Part shown: positions 53,443-63,347 of the stretch, in pieces | How positions within the stretch are numbered: position 1 is the stretch's first letter | How the letters are laid out: each line of letters opens with the position of its first letter | Assembly: GCA_024644875.1 (NCBI GenBank) | Contig: JAHEGY010000005.1 | Span: 1 to 64,000, forward strand | DNA length: 64,000 nt | From: Cyclobacteriaceae bacterium | GTDB lineage: Bacteria > Bacteroidota > Bacteroidia > Cytophagales > Cyclobacteriaceae | Direction: 5' to 3' | Position numbers and translations under genes: made by a program | The notes under the pieces: model-generated | The model's input: only the letters and a program-made list of their open reading frames with translations | Told to the model about the DNA's origin: nothing | Databases searched by the model: none

Positions 53443-54489
53443 ATGAAATTATCAGAATTCAAGTATGATTTGCCCTCTGGTCTTATATCATTATATCCGG
53501 CAGAAAACAGGGATGAATCCCGTATGATGGTCATCAACCGGGAAGAAGGGACATTCAAACATAAAATCTTCAAAGACATAGTGGATTATTTTGACGACAA
53601 AGATGTGATGGTCGTCAATGATACTAAAGTTTTTCCGGCAAGGTTATATGGCAATAAGGAGAAAACCGGAGCTAAAATAGAAGTTTTTCTTTTGCGTGAG
53701 CTTAATAAGGAAATGCACCTCTGGGATGTCCTCGTAGACCCTGCCAGAAAGATCCGGGTTGGTAATAAACTATACTTCGGCGAAGGAGACCTTATCGCAG
53801 AGGTGATAGACAACACCACTTCAAGGGGAAGAACCATACGTTTCCTTTATGACGGTGAACATCAGGAATTTTACAATCTAATTGATTCACTCGGCGAAAC
53901 CCCCTTGCCAAAGTACATAGAACGGGATGTTGAAGCGGAGGACAGGGAAAGATACCAGACAATTTATGCCAAACATGTTGGTGCTGTTGCTGCCCCGACC
54001 GCCGGATTACATTTTACCAAGCAGGTAATGAAAAGGCTTGAAATAAAAGGAATAGACATATCCCCTATCACCTTGCATAGCGGACTGGGTAGTTTCAGGG
54101 CAGTGGATGTAGAAGACCTCACCAAGCACAAAATGGATTCTGAGAACTATTCTGTTAATGATGAAGCAGCAGCTCGTGTAAACAAAGCCCTTGATGAAAA
54201 GAGGAGAATTTGTTCAATTGGGACTACTTCAATGAGGACCCTGGAGTCTTCGGTTTCAGCTAATGGCAGGTTGAAAGCTAATTCGGGATGGACAGACAAA
54301 TTTATATTCCCTCCTTACGAGTTTAAAATTTGTAATGCTTTGTTAACTAACTTCCATATGCCTGAATCCACGCTATTAATGATGGCCTGTGCTTTCGGTG
54401 GATATGACCTGATCATGAAAGCTTACCAGGAAGCTATCAAGGAGAAATACAGGTTCCTTACCTATGGGGATACAATGTTAATCATTTAG
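53443..54489 (+). CDS. queA: S-adenosylmethionine:tRNA ribosyltransferase-isomerase
   Basis: 348 residues, usual length. [89 protein letters not shown] and [15 protein letters not shown] are QueA signatures. It makes epoxyqueuosine on tRNA. ispD follows 40 nt downstream on the same strand. Confidence 0.97.
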   Translation: MKLSEFKYDLPSGLISLYPAENRDESRMMVINREEGTFKHKIFKDIVDYFDDKDVMVVNDTKVFPARLYGNKEKTGAKIEVFLLRELNKEMHLWDVLVDPARKIRVGNKLYFGEGDLIAEVIDNTTSRGRTIRFLYDGEHQEFYNLIDSLGETPLPKYIERDVEAEDRERYQTIYAKHVGAVAAPTAGLHFTKQVMKRLEIKGIDISPITLHSGLGSFRAVDVEDLTKHKMDSENYSVNDEAAARVNKALDEKRRICSIGTTSMRTLESSVSANGRLKANSGWTDKFIFPPYEFKICNALLTNFHMPESTLLMMACAFGGYDLIMKAYQEAIKEKYRFLTYGDTMLII

Positions 54490-54529
54490 TTTCTCCCTGG
54501 AATAAATATTTGCATTTGACAGCAAATAC

Positions 54530-55213
54530 ATGACAATGAAACAATTTGCGGTGATCGTGGCCGGAGGATCTGGTTCACGGATGAACAGTGAGATCCCTAA
54601 ACAATACCTGCCGGTTAATGGGTTGCCTGTCCTAATGCATACCATCAGTGCATTCCATTTCTATAGTCAATCCCTTGAAATAATTGTTGTTTTACCCCCT
54701 AAGGATCTGGATTTATGGAAAGAACTATGTGAAAAATACAGGTTCAATCTCCCTGTTCAAATTGCACCTGGCGGAGAAACAAGATTTCAATCGGTAAAAA
54801 ATGGCCTTAAAAGGATCAGTTCGGATGGAGTTGTGGCCATACATGATGGTGTACGCCCTTTAGTAAATAAAGAGATCATTGCTGCATCTTATGAGATCGC
54901 CGCCTTACATGGTAGCGCCATTGCAGCGGTCAGGCTGAAAGAATCAATTCGAGTTACAGATAAGGACCAGACAAAAACAGCAGACAGGTCAAAATACAGG
55001 ATCATACAAACTCCTCAAACCTTTCAGGTGAGTCTGATCAAAGAGGCTTATAAGATCCCGGAAGACCCTCAATTTACGGATGATGCCAGTGTTCTGGAAA
55101 AAACAGGGCATAAAATTTCCCTGTTTGAGGGAAGCTATAAAAACATCAAGATTACAACACCGGAGGACCTGATTATAGCTGAGGCATTTTTAAAAAATCA
55201 ACTGCTGAATTAA
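54530..55213 (+). CDS. ispD: 2-C-methyl-D-erythritol 4-phosphate cytidylyltransferase
   Basis: 227 residues. AVIVAGGSGSRMNSEIPKQY is the nucleotide-binding signature, with VVAIHDGVRPLVNKEIIAAS, RYRIIQTPQTFQ-like KYRIIQTPQTFQ, FTDDASVLEKTGHKISLFEG and KITTPEDLIIAEAFL. It catalyses the third step of the MEP isoprenoid pathway. An alternative ATG lies two codons later. Its 3' end overlaps the convergent DUF2795 gene by 4 bp. Confidence 0.97.
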   Translation: MTMKQFAVIVAGGSGSRMNSEIPKQYLPVNGLPVLMHTISAFHFYSQSLEIIVVLPPKDLDLWKELCEKYRFNLPVQIAPGGETRFQSVKNGLKRISSDGVVAIHDGVRPLVNKEIIAASYEIAALHGSAIAAVRLKESIRVTDKDQTKTADRSKYRIIQTPQTFQVSLIKEAYKIPEDPQFTDDASVLEKTGHKISLFEGSYKNIKITTPEDLIIAEAFLKNQLLN

Positions 55214-55431
55214 TATTCATCTTCATTGAAGAAGAAATCTTCTTTGGTAGGATAATCAGGCCAGATCTCTTCAATATTTTCGTAGGGTTGACCGTCATCT
55301 TCAAGTTCCTGAAGATTTTCAACTACTTCAAGAGGTGCGCCTGATCGTATGGAATAATCGATCAATTCATCTTTGGTTGCTGGCCAGGGCGCATCCTCAA
55401 GATAAGATGCTAATTCTAATGTCCAGTACAT
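55210..55431 (-). CDS. DUF2795-domain small acidic protein
   Basis: 73 residues. MYWTLELASYLEDAPWPATK, DELIDYSIRSGAPLEVVENL and EEIWPDYPTKEDFFFNEDEY form a highly conserved small protein common in Bacteroidota. Strongly acidic C-terminus. Function unknown. It has its own good promoter 40 nt upstream. Confidence 0.88.
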   Translation of the reverse strand: MYWTLELASYLEDAPWPATKDELIDYSIRSGAPLEVVENLQELEDDGQPYENIEEIWPDYPTKEDFFFNEDEY

Positions 55432-55470
55432 AATAATTCTTTAATAAACTTTCCTATTTGTAAAGGCGTG

Positions 55471-55478
55471 CAAATATA
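55471..55478 (-). promoter_or_regulatory. -7 promoter box (TATATTTG) for the DUF2795 gene
   Basis: Perfect TAnnTTTG on the minus strand, 39 nt before the ATG at 55431. A TTTG lies 22 nt further upstream as a possible -33 element. Confidence 0.55.
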
Positions 55479-55763
55479 AAATCCTTTTTTTTTATAAAAA
55501 CAAATTGTACAATAAATTCTTGTAAATATTTTTCTGATATACTGAATTTGCCTCAAATTGGTTTCAAATAGGCAGTTCAGATGCCAAACATTACTAAAAG
55601 CTCGTCCTTTTATACCAATTATTCAGTAAAATCAAATAAGGTAACCCATTAAATATGGGAGATGTTAGAAAAAAATGCTCTATTTTTAATTTCTGCAACC
55701 CATTTCGTTTCATCTTAAATAATTTATTCGTTATTTATGAGACTTTAGATCCGGTAAACACAC
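55479..55763. other. A+T-rich divergent spacer upstream of the CotH-like gene
   Basis: No gene found. It carries the -33 region of the DUF2795 promoter at one end and presumably the promoter of the CotH-like gene at the other, but no clear TAnnTTTG for the latter was recognised. Confidence 0.35.
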
Positions 55764-56798
55764 ATGTATAAACACTATATAAAAATCCCGGCTGATCTGG
55801 TATTAATTTTAGTATTTCTTCAATTACTAATCGTTGATTCAAGGGGCAATGAAACTGACCAAACTTCTATCTTTAACATCGAGTCAGTTGTTGAAATGTC
55901 TATCCTGGCGGATATCAGTTATCTTATTAATAACAGGGAAGTTGAGGAACTTCCTGCAAAAGTGGTAGTGAGTTTCGATAACAAAAATCTGGAATTTATT
56001 GGTACAGTTGAGGTAAGGGGCAATTTCAGGAGAAATGCACAAAACTGCGATTTCCCTCCCCTCCGACTCCGGTTCGACGATTCAGAGATAAAGGGAACAA
56101 TATTGAATGGCAATCATAATTTGAAAATTGTAACGCATTGCAAGAACAAGTCAAATCAGTTTATCCAGTATATGGGAAAAGAGTATACCACCTATAAAAT
56201 ATTCAATATCCTAAGCCCCTATAGTCTTAAAGTAAAAATGGTAAATATCATATATATTGATGAACAAAATGATTTTAAACCTATCCAGAATAAAGCTTTT
56301 CTTATAGAGGATATAGATAATCTGGCCGACAACCACAATATGAAGGAATATGATGAGAAACTATCTGAAAGAGATGTAGATCCGGATATCCTGCTTCAAC
56401 TTTCTGTTTTTCAATTCATGATCGGAAATACGGACTGGATCATTCCATTAGCGAAAAACCTGAAATTTATCACTGATGGTGAAAGGTATATCCCGGTTCC
56501 TTACGATTTTGATTATACGGCTATTGTCGGTACAGACTACAGTATAGGAAGCACGCCTTCTATTCTTCAACCACCAGTAAGAAGATTCAAAGGCCCTTGC
56601 TATGACATAGACGACCTCCAGGTTGAGTTTGAAGAATTCAGGGACAAACAGGAATCCATTTTGAATCTAATATCTGCTTCCCCTCATCTAAAATCCAGCT
56701 CCGTGAAAAATATGAAAAATTATATCGAGGAGTTTTACGACATCATTAATTCAGATAATAAAATAGGCGAATACTTCCAAATCAATTGCGAACAATGA
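55764..56798 (+). CDS. Exported CotH-kinase-like protein, function unknown
   Basis: 344 residues with an N-terminal hydrophobic segment (PADLVLILVFLQLLIV). The order of blocks resembles CotH proteins: VEVRGNFRRNAQNCDFPPLR (acceptor-strand motif), LKIVTHCKNKSNQFIQYMGK, MIGNTDWIIPLAKNLKF and the YIPVPYDFDYTAIVG acidic motif. The kinase metal and catalytic residues are only tentatively placed. It may be a divergent CotH-like kinase or a pseudo-kinase; no neighbour points to a role. Confidence 0.5.
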   Translation: MYKHYIKIPADLVLILVFLQLLIVDSRGNETDQTSIFNIESVVEMSILADISYLINNREVEELPAKVVVSFDNKNLEFIGTVEVRGNFRRNAQNCDFPPLRLRFDDSEIKGTILNGNHNLKIVTHCKNKSNQFIQYMGKEYTTYKIFNILSPYSLKVKMVNIIYIDEQNDFKPIQNKAFLIEDIDNLADNHNMKEYDEKLSERDVDPDILLQLSVFQFMIGNTDWIIPLAKNLKFITDGERYIPVPYDFDYTAIVGTDYSIGSTPSILQPPVRRFKGPCYDIDDLQVEFEEFRDKQESILNLISASPHLKSSSVKNMKNYIEEFYDIINSDNKIGEYFQINCEQ

Positions 56799-56873
56799 AT
56801 ACTATAAAACCATTTTGATTTGCACTATTGTGAAAAAAATACAAAATTTATGGCTTAATAGAGTCTATAATTA

Positions 56874-58817
56874 ATGAAGCGGATTTTTCAACTGGCAGCT
56901 TTTCTCATTTTACTATATCCAATCAATAATGGGTTATTGGGTCAGGAAGCAATAGACAGCCTTGAGTCTGCCTTATTGACTGTGGAAGATGACCAGCATA
57001 AGCTCGAATTATATGAAGAACTCATCAGAGGATTAGCACAGCAAAATCCGGTTAAGGCAGTTCAGTTTGCTGAGGATGCCCTTGAACTGGCACAGGAATT
57101 TCCTGACAGTGTATTATTACCTGATCTTCATAATGCCGTTGGGATTGCCCATTATTATAAAGGCAATTTGTTGATATCCATTGAATACTTCCTGAAAGCC
57201 AGAGTCGGGTATGAGATACAGGGGCGGGATGACAAAGCAGCTAATGCATTAAACAATATTGGTGTAACCTATGAAGAAATTGAGAATTATGAAAAGTCCA
57301 AGGAGTTTTATTTTGAAAGCCTGAAAGTTCATAAAAGGCTTAACAACCTGGAGGTACAAACTGCTCTCTATAACAATATCGGATCTGCTTTCGAAGCATT
57401 GGATCAGCTTGATTCGGCCGAATATTATTATAATAAATCACTTGAACTGGCCAGGGACAACAATCCCGATAAGAACATGGCAAATGCCCTCGGCAACCTG
57501 GGTAATGTTTACTATAAAAGAGAGAAATATACAAAAGCTCTGGATTTTCAGAGAAGGGCGCTTAGATATGACCTTAAGAACAACAATACAATCGGTCTGG
57601 TAGAAACTTATAGTTCTATGGGATTGATCTACCTGGGATTGAACAATTATAACAGGGCCTACGAGTCCTTCAATGAAGCACTGTCGATATGTAAAGAACA
57701 TGACCTCAAAAGCCGGGAAGCTGAACTTTACGAGAACTTTAGTGACTATTATGAACAACTAAGCGATTTTCAGAATGCATATATCTTCTATTTGAAACAT
57801 ACACAACTAAAAGACAGCATCTTTACCCTCGAAATGAGGAAGCAAATTGAGGACCTGCAGTTGAGTTATCAGGCTAATAAAAGAGAGCAGCAGATTGCTT
57901 TGCTCAACGAAAGGAACAACCTCAAAGACACACAACTTCAATTGCAAACTACCAAAACACGACTATTACTCGTATTTACAATATTTACAGTATTTGTACT
58001 CGGATTATTGATCCTAAATGTAAGGGTGAAAGGGAAAGCCAATGCCTTACTGCAAAAACAGAATGAAAAAATACAGCAGCAGAATCAGGAATTGGAAGAC
58101 AGAAGCGTGAAACTTGAAGAACTTTCTCATGAAAAAGATAATTTTATCAATGTTGTTGCCCATGATCTGAAATCACCCCTAAATAATATTACCGGATTGG
58201 CAAACCTGATCAGGATCAATGGTAAATTAAGTGAGGAGCAACTGCATTACCTGAATTTACTGGATCAGGTATCCATTGAATCGAAAAATCTGGTTTCCAA
58301 TCTATTGGATCTAAACAAACTTGAATTGGGCCTTTTTGAACAGCAAATTGAAGATTTTGAAGTTAAGGATACCATCGATAAAATAATCCACAATTATGAA
58401 AAAGCTGCTTCTGAGAAGAATATAGTTTTGAAAAAAAGCTGTCCCGGGAATATATCGATCAGAAATAACCGGGAATTCATCCAACGCATTCTGGACAACC
58501 TGGTCTCTAATGCGATTAAATTCTCCCCTAATAACAAAGAGGTGTTTATTTCCTGCGATTATAATTATCAGTTTCTGGTCTTATCGGTTAAGGACGAAGG
58601 ACCCGGTATCAGTAAAAAAGAGCAGCAGGACCTGTTCAAGAAATTCATTAAACTCTCACCCCGGCCTACTGGAGGCGAGAGCTCAACCGGGTTAGGGTTG
58701 GCTATAGTTAAGTTGCTGGTCGATAAACTGGAAGGAGAGATTGAAGTGCTTTCAAAGGAGAAGAAAGGTACCGAGATCAGAATAAAATTCCCGGCATCAT
58801 TTTCATCGGATCTTTAA
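56874..58817 (+). CDS. TPR-containing sensor histidine kinase, orphan
   Basis: 647 residues. Signal peptide, about six tetratricopeptide repeats (60-330, for example NALGNLGNVYYKREKYTKAL), a transmembrane helix (RLLLVFTIFTVFVLGLLILN) and a coiled coil. HisKA with VVAHDLKSPLNNITGLANLI and HATPase with DNLVSNAIKFSPN, KDEGPGISKKEQ and SSTGLGLAIVKLLV follow. The periplasmic TPR part presumably binds a protein signal. No response regulator is adjacent. Confidence 0.92.
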   Translation: MKRIFQLAAFLILLYPINNGLLGQEAIDSLESALLTVEDDQHKLELYEELIRGLAQQNPVKAVQFAEDALELAQEFPDSVLLPDLHNAVGIAHYYKGNLLISIEYFLKARVGYEIQGRDDKAANALNNIGVTYEEIENYEKSKEFYFESLKVHKRLNNLEVQTALYNNIGSAFEALDQLDSAEYYYNKSLELARDNNPDKNMANALGNLGNVYYKREKYTKALDFQRRALRYDLKNNNTIGLVETYSSMGLIYLGLNNYNRAYESFNEALSICKEHDLKSREAELYENFSDYYEQLSDFQNAYIFYLKHTQLKDSIFTLEMRKQIEDLQLSYQANKREQQIALLNERNNLKDTQLQLQTTKTRLLLVFTIFTVFVLGLLILNVRVKGKANALLQKQNEKIQQQNQELEDRSVKLEELSHEKDNFINVVAHDLKSPLNNITGLANLIRINGKLSEEQLHYLNLLDQVSIESKNLVSNLLDLNKLELGLFEQQIEDFEVKDTIDKIIHNYEKAASEKNIVLKKSCPGNISIRNNREFIQRILDNLVSNAIKFSPNNKEVFISCDYNYQFLVLSVKDEGPGISKKEQQDLFKKFIKLSPRPTGGESSTGLGLAIVKLLVDKLEGEIEVLSKEKKGTEIRIKFPASFSSDL

Positions 58818-58866
58818 TCCGATCAAATTCTTTATCAAATCGAATGGAGATCTTTTCTCATTACAG

Positions 58867-60159
58867 ATGGAACAATTAAGTCTTTTGGATCTCAATAACA
58901 GAATAAAGAATTGTCTCAAAAACAATCTGGAAGATTCTTATTGGGTTGTTTCTGAGATTGGTGAAATGAGATTTAACCAGAAGGGGCACTGTTACCTGGA
59001 ACTGGTAGAAAAGAAGGATGATGAAATACTGGCCAAAAACAAAGCCACGATCTGGTCCTATACCTACAGGAACCTCTCCGGATGGTTTGAATCACTGACA
59101 GGTCAGACTTTAAAGCCAGGATTGAAGATCTTATCAAATGTGGTGGTGAGTCATCATGAAGTATATGGTTTGAGCCTGAATATTAAAGATATTGACGCTA
59201 GCTATACTTTAGGGGAGCGGGCAAAGAAGAGGTTGGAGATATTGAACAGGTTAAAGGAAGATGGCATCTCAGATATGAACAAGGAATTACCTCTACCTCT
59301 TGTCCCACAAAGGATAGCCATTATTGCATCATCAACATCAGCAGGTTATCTTGACTTCATAACTCAACTTGAAAATAACCCAGCAGGATATGCATTCAGG
59401 ATTTCACATTTTCAGGCTATCATGCAGGGATCAGAGGCAGAAGACTCTATAATCAAGGCCATTCTTGATGTGAATGCGGATATAGAGAGGTATGATCTGC
59501 TGGTGATAATAAGAGGGGGTGGTGCAACATTAGACTTAGAGTGTTTTGATACCTACGGCCTCGCTAGTCATATTGCTCAATTCCCTATCCCGGTCATTAC
59601 GGGTATAGGTCATGAAAGAGATGAAACTATTGCTGACATTGTAGCCAATACAAGTTTAAAAACACCCACAGCAGTGGCAGAATTCCTGATCAGTGGAATA
59701 AAAGATTTTGACGAATCTATTGATGCTCTGTATGCTGATATTTATGAATATGTGAAAGACACACTTAAAGAGAACCGTACCCATCTAGAATATCTATCGA
59801 AACATATAAAATATATTTCTGAGAATACATTGAAATCTCATTCAACTAAACTTTCAGCAATGAGCACTGGTATTCAAAGTGCTGCTAAAGGAAGGAAGAA
59901 AGTACTTGAGACCATGGTTCAGAATTATATTCAATCCTTAAAACTGAATGCCTATCGATACCTTGACCTCAAAAAGAAGGACCTGAAAAATATCTCGGAT
60001 GCTATGGGGCTCCTGGATCCCAAAAGCGTATTAAAAAGAGGATATAGTATTGTTCGTAAGGGGAACAAGATTATAAAGTCAGCTCGGAATCTGAAAGAAG
60101 GGGATCTGATAGAAAGTGAATTTACAGATGGAAGAAAATCAAGCAAAATTTTAAACTAA
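58867..60159 (+). CDS. xseA: Exodeoxyribonuclease VII large subunit
   Basis: 430 residues. N-terminal OB fold (VVSEIGEMRFNQKGHCYLEL), catalytic Exonuc_VII_L core with LVPQRIAIIASSTSAGYLDF, LLVIIRGGGATLDLECFDTY, VITGIGHERDETIADIVANT and KTPTAVAEFL, then a long helical C-terminus ending GYSIVRKGNKIIKSARNLKE. With XseB it degrades single-stranded DNA. xseB begins 2 nt after its stop. Confidence 0.96.
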   Translation: MEQLSLLDLNNRIKNCLKNNLEDSYWVVSEIGEMRFNQKGHCYLELVEKKDDEILAKNKATIWSYTYRNLSGWFESLTGQTLKPGLKILSNVVVSHHEVYGLSLNIKDIDASYTLGERAKKRLEILNRLKEDGISDMNKELPLPLVPQRIAIIASSTSAGYLDFITQLENNPAGYAFRISHFQAIMQGSEAEDSIIKAILDVNADIERYDLLVIIRGGGATLDLECFDTYGLASHIAQFPIPVITGIGHERDETIADIVANTSLKTPTAVAEFLISGIKDFDESIDALYADIYEYVKDTLKENRTHLEYLSKHIKYISENTLKSHSTKLSAMSTGIQSAAKGRKKVLETMVQNYIQSLKLNAYRYLDLKKKDLKNISDAMGLLDPKSVLKRGYSIVRKGNKIIKSARNLKEGDLIESEFTDGRKSSKILN

Positions 60160-60161
60160 TT

Positions 60162-60359
60162 ATGGCAAAAAATGATCTGAGTTATCAGAAGGCAATGGAT
60201 GAACTTGAAACCATTGTGAAGAAAATCGAGCAGCATGAACCTGATGTCGATGAATTGAATGACATGGTAGTCCGCGCTGTAAAACTGGTAAAATACTGTA
60301 AAACGAAACTTAAGACTACAGAAGAACAAATAAACAGTAACCTGGAGGAACTTGATTAA
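60162..60359 (+). CDS. xseB: Exodeoxyribonuclease VII small subunit
   Basis: 65 residues. DLSYQKAMDELETIVKKIEQ and VKYCKTKLKTTEEQINSNLE form the two-helix hairpin of XseB. Cotranscribed with xseA; its end overlaps the convergent membrane-protein gene by 4 bp. Confidence 0.93.
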   Translation: MAKNDLSYQKAMDELETIVKKIEQHEPDVDELNDMVVRAVKLVKYCKTKLKTTEEQINSNLEELD

Positions 60360-60709
60360 TTGCTCGCCAGGTTATTGAAAATAGTATTGATCAGGTAAAG
60401 CACCAGGCTGAATCCTAATGCCCACCAGAATCCTTCTACATAGAAACCCGGAATAACGGCGCTCGCCAGCAGGATGATCACTGCATTGATCACCAGTAAA
60501 AAGAGGCCCAATGTGAAAACCGTTATAGGAATGGTTATTATAACCATAAGAGGTTTTATGGTAACATTGAACAGCGCCAGCACCCCGGCAACAAGTAAAG
60601 CCCAGAAAAAATTTGTTACTTCAACACCTGGAAGCAGGTAAGCCGTTACCAATACCGCCAGGGCTGTTAATAAAAGACGTACAAAGAAATTATTTGAACC
60701 ATTCTGCAT
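60356..60709 (-). CDS. Phage-holin-family-4-like membrane protein
   Basis: 117 residues with four hydrophobic helices: LLLTALAVLVTAYLLPGVEV, FFWALLVAGVLALFNVTIKP, TVFTLGLFLLVINAVIILLA and WWALGFSLVLYLINTIFNN. This is the family annotated as phage holin family protein, but it is chromosomal and widespread; no phage genes are present. Overlaps the gamma-carbonic anhydrase gene by 20 bp. Confidence 0.85.
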   Translation of the reverse strand: MQNGSNNFFVRLLLTALAVLVTAYLLPGVEVTNFFWALLVAGVLALFNVTIKPLMVIITIPITVFTLGLFLLVINAVIILLASAVIPGFYVEGFWWALGFSLVLYLINTIFNNLASN

Positions 60710-61199
60710 ATTTTATATAATTATTTGCTGTTTTTTCAAATACTTCACCCAGTTCGTGCCCTACTTTTTTGATCTTTTTCGCAGGTTTCCCGGCATATAC
60801 ATATCCTGCTTCCACAATTGTATTGGCCAGCACGACTGCGCCTGCTGCGACAATAGATCCGGTTTCCACAACTGCATGATCCATAACGATCGCACCCATT
60901 CCAATTAAAACCCTATCTTCAATGGTACAGCCATGTACAACAGTGTTGTGTGCTATGGAAACTTTACTACCTATTACTGTGGGTGCTTTCTGATAAGTGC
61001 AATGAATTACAGCACCATCCTGGATGTTTGTTTTTTCCCCAATTTTTATAAAATGAACATCTCCTCTAACCACTGCATTAAACCACACACTACAGTTATC
61101 TCCCATTTCCACCTCTCCCACAATGGTGGAATTTTCTGCCAGGAAACAATTATTCCCAAACTTAGGATGAATGCCCTTAACAGGAAGAATTAGTGCCAT
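60690..61199 (-). CDS. Gamma-carbonic-anhydrase family protein (left-handed beta helix)
   Basis: About 169 residues from the ATG at 61199. Hexapeptide repeats (VGEVEMGDNCSVWFNAVVRG, IGEKTNIQDGAVIHC and ISIAHNTVV-like SIAHNTVVHGCTIEDR). Metal-binding His residues appear in VIHCTYQ, AHNTVVHGC. Members bind zinc or are gamma-CA-like without activity; hydratase activity cannot be confirmed by eye. An upstream ATG at 61226 is unlikely. Confidence 0.87.
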   Translation of the reverse strand: MALILPVKGIHPKFGNNCFLAENSTIVGEVEMGDNCSVWFNAVVRGDVHFIKIGEKTNIQDGAVIHCTYQKAPTVIGSKVSIAHNTVVHGCTIEDRVLIGMGAIVMDHAVVETGSIVAAGAVVLANTIVEAGYVYAGKPAKKIKKVGHELGEVFEKTANNYIKYAEWFK

Positions 61200-61278
61200 T
61201 TTATTCGTTTTTTCAAAAATAGGCAATATTTAACCTAAACTTTTTAAACTTAAAATATATTTTTACGTCTTGAAGGCT

Positions 61279-62031
61279 ATGATGGCAAAATTGAAAATAC
61301 CGTTTCGAGATTTAATTTATTTAATGACATTTCTGTCTGTTGCAGGATGTATGCAGGAACCGAAAAGTGACAATGCAGTTATTAAAGAAGCATTACCTGT
61401 TGAAGAAAAAAATTTTGGGATTGAATATAAGATCGATACAAGCAATAGTCTGGTTACCTGGGTTGGTACGAAGCCTACGGGACGCCATAATGGATTAATA
61501 AGAATAAGATCCGGATCTATTACTATTTTGGAAGAAGATACTGAACGTAGAATTAAAAAATTCAGTATCAATAATGCCAAGATCATAATTGACATGGAAT
61601 CTGTCAAGGTCCTTGATCTGATGGACGATCCGCTGCAGCGTGAAAAACTTGAAAATCATCTGCGTTCGGAAGATTTTTTCGATACAAAAACACATGAGAT
61701 CGCTGAATTTGAACTGATCTCATTTGAACTCATCGAAAATGATTCTTTAGTCAGAGATTATAACAAATATACTATTATTGATCCGACACATACCATGAGT
61801 GGGAATCTGACGATCAAAGGGAAAACCTTCAATATTGAAGTCCCTGTAAAAGCCGATTACAGAAATTTGAAATTTGAAGCTTCGGCCAAATTTAATATTG
61901 ATAGAACAGTTTGGGATATCACGTATAAAGATGAGAACAATCCGGTTGCCCGAGCCACAGATGGTTTTATTCACAATATTGTGAATGTAGGATTTGAGAT
62001 CATTGCCAGACCCGGGTCCAGCATGGAATAA
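61279..62031 (+). CDS. YceI-family lipoprotein
   Basis: About 250 residues from the ATG at 61279. Lipoprotein signal (LIYLMTFLSVAGCMQ), then a YceI lipocalin-like barrel: YKIDTSNSLVTWVGTKPTGR, GLIRIRSGSITI, EKLENHLRSEDFFDTKTHE, MSGNLTIKGKTFNIEVPVKA and FNIDRTVWDITY. YceI proteins bind isoprenoid or amide ligands in the periplasm. A TTG three codons upstream (61270) is possible but unnecessary. Confidence 0.9.
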   Translation: MMAKLKIPFRDLIYLMTFLSVAGCMQEPKSDNAVIKEALPVEEKNFGIEYKIDTSNSLVTWVGTKPTGRHNGLIRIRSGSITILEEDTERRIKKFSINNAKIIIDMESVKVLDLMDDPLQREKLENHLRSEDFFDTKTHEIAEFELISFELIENDSLVRDYNKYTIIDPTHTMSGNLTIKGKTFNIEVPVKADYRNLKFEASAKFNIDRTVWDITYKDENNPVARATDGFIHNIVNVGFEIIARPGSSME

Positions 62032-62040
62032 GTTAATATT

Positions 62041-63321
62041 TTGACCCGAAATCAGAAATATTTCCAGGTAAGCAATCTTTTTGAGGTTATCCCGGGGATA
62101 TTGCATTGGATTTACCAGCACAAGCATTTTTCCTTTTTTAACGGAAACCAATATGATTTACCCTATGATCCGTTTAAAACCTTTGTGGCTGCCGGTGCTA
62201 TAAAAACGATGATCCCCGATTCCATTGACCCCTTTACTGATCTGAAAAAATTTTACGATGGTCAGAATGACTGGATAATAGGCCAGTTAAATTATGATCT
62301 TAAAAATAACCTTGAGAATCTGACAAGTAATAATGCTGACCGGCTGAATTCGGACCTTATGTGTTTTTTCGTACCTGAGACCTTAATTTTTATCCAAAAT
62401 CAGGGTCTATTAATATCTACTGTTCATGATCCGGAAAAGGTTTTCGATGAAATTGCAAGATTCGAAATTCCTGACCATGTTGAGTCTTTACTGCACATAG
62501 AATGTGATACCTTAAAAAAAGAATATATAGATGCCGTCGGATCAATAAAAAGTCATATCATAAATGGGGATTTTTACGAATTGAATTATTGTATGGAGTT
62601 TTTTGCAAAAGTTAAAAACATCAACCTTGCAAACATCTTCCTGCAATTAAATAAAATTTCACCGATGCCATTTTCTGTGTTTATGGGGTTAGAAGGGCAA
62701 TACATTGTATCGGCCTCTCCGGAAAGGTTTCTGAAAAAAGCTGGCAGGAATATCATTGCACAACCTATAAAAGGCACCATGAAACGGGATGCGGATCCTG
62801 CTGCGGATGATAAATTAAAGCAACAACTGAGGTATAGTGAAAAAGAGATCGCTGAAAATATGATGATTGTCGATTTGATGAGGAACGATCTGGCAAAAAG
62901 TGCTGAGCCGGGAAGCATAATGGTGCCTGAGATGTTTGAAATTTACTCCTACAATCATGTTCATCAAATGATTTCCACTGTAACAGCCCGTCTTCGTCCT
63001 GACGTCCATCCAGTGGATGCGATCCGGAACGCTTTCCCGATGGGTAGTATGACTGGCGCTCCCAAAATAAGAGTAATGGAGGCTATAGAATACTATGAGA
63101 AAAGCAAAAGGGGGATCTTCAGTGGTTCTGCAGGATATATAACCCCTGAAGGGGAATTTGATTTTAATGTATTGATCCGAAGTATATTTTACAGTGCAAA
63201 TACCGGGTATTTAAAATTCAACGCCGGAAGTGCCATTACCTACGATGCCGATCCGGAATACGAATACCATGAATGCATCCTGAAAACCAAAAGTATGCGG
63301 GGAGCACTTGGTATTTCCTGA
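62041..63321 (+). CDS. pabB: Aminodeoxychorismate synthase component I
   Basis: 426 residues of the chorismate-binding family. DAVGSIKSHIINGDFYELNY, VSASPERFLKKAGRNIIAQP, IKGTMKRDADPAADDKL, NMMIVDLMRNDLAKSAEPGS and MGSMTGAPKIRVMEAIEYYE are PabB/TrpE core motifs, followed by GIFSGSAGYITPEGEFDFNV. Compact size and lack of trp neighbours favour PabB (folate) over TrpE. The start codon appears to be TTG at 62041; no better start is visible nearby. Convergent with the sulfatase. Confidence 0.88.
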   Translation: MTRNQKYFQVSNLFEVIPGILHWIYQHKHFSFFNGNQYDLPYDPFKTFVAAGAIKTMIPDSIDPFTDLKKFYDGQNDWIIGQLNYDLKNNLENLTSNNADRLNSDLMCFFVPETLIFIQNQGLLISTVHDPEKVFDEIARFEIPDHVESLLHIECDTLKKEYIDAVGSIKSHIINGDFYELNYCMEFFAKVKNINLANIFLQLNKISPMPFSVFMGLEGQYIVSASPERFLKKAGRNIIAQPIKGTMKRDADPAADDKLKQQLRYSEKEIAENMMIVDLMRNDLAKSAEPGSIMVPEMFEIYSYNHVHQMISTVTARLRPDVHPVDAIRNAFPMGSMTGAPKIRVMEAIEYYEKSKRGIFSGSAGYITPEGEFDFNVLIRSIFYSANTGYLKFNAGSAITYDADPEYEYHECILKTKSMRGALGIS

Positions 63322-63347
63322 AAAAGAGACACCTGAAGTGCCAGGCA

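Noticed and set aside
60356-60709. Holin-like gene as a prophage remnant
   Set aside because: This family is widespread on chromosomes and no other phage gene is present.
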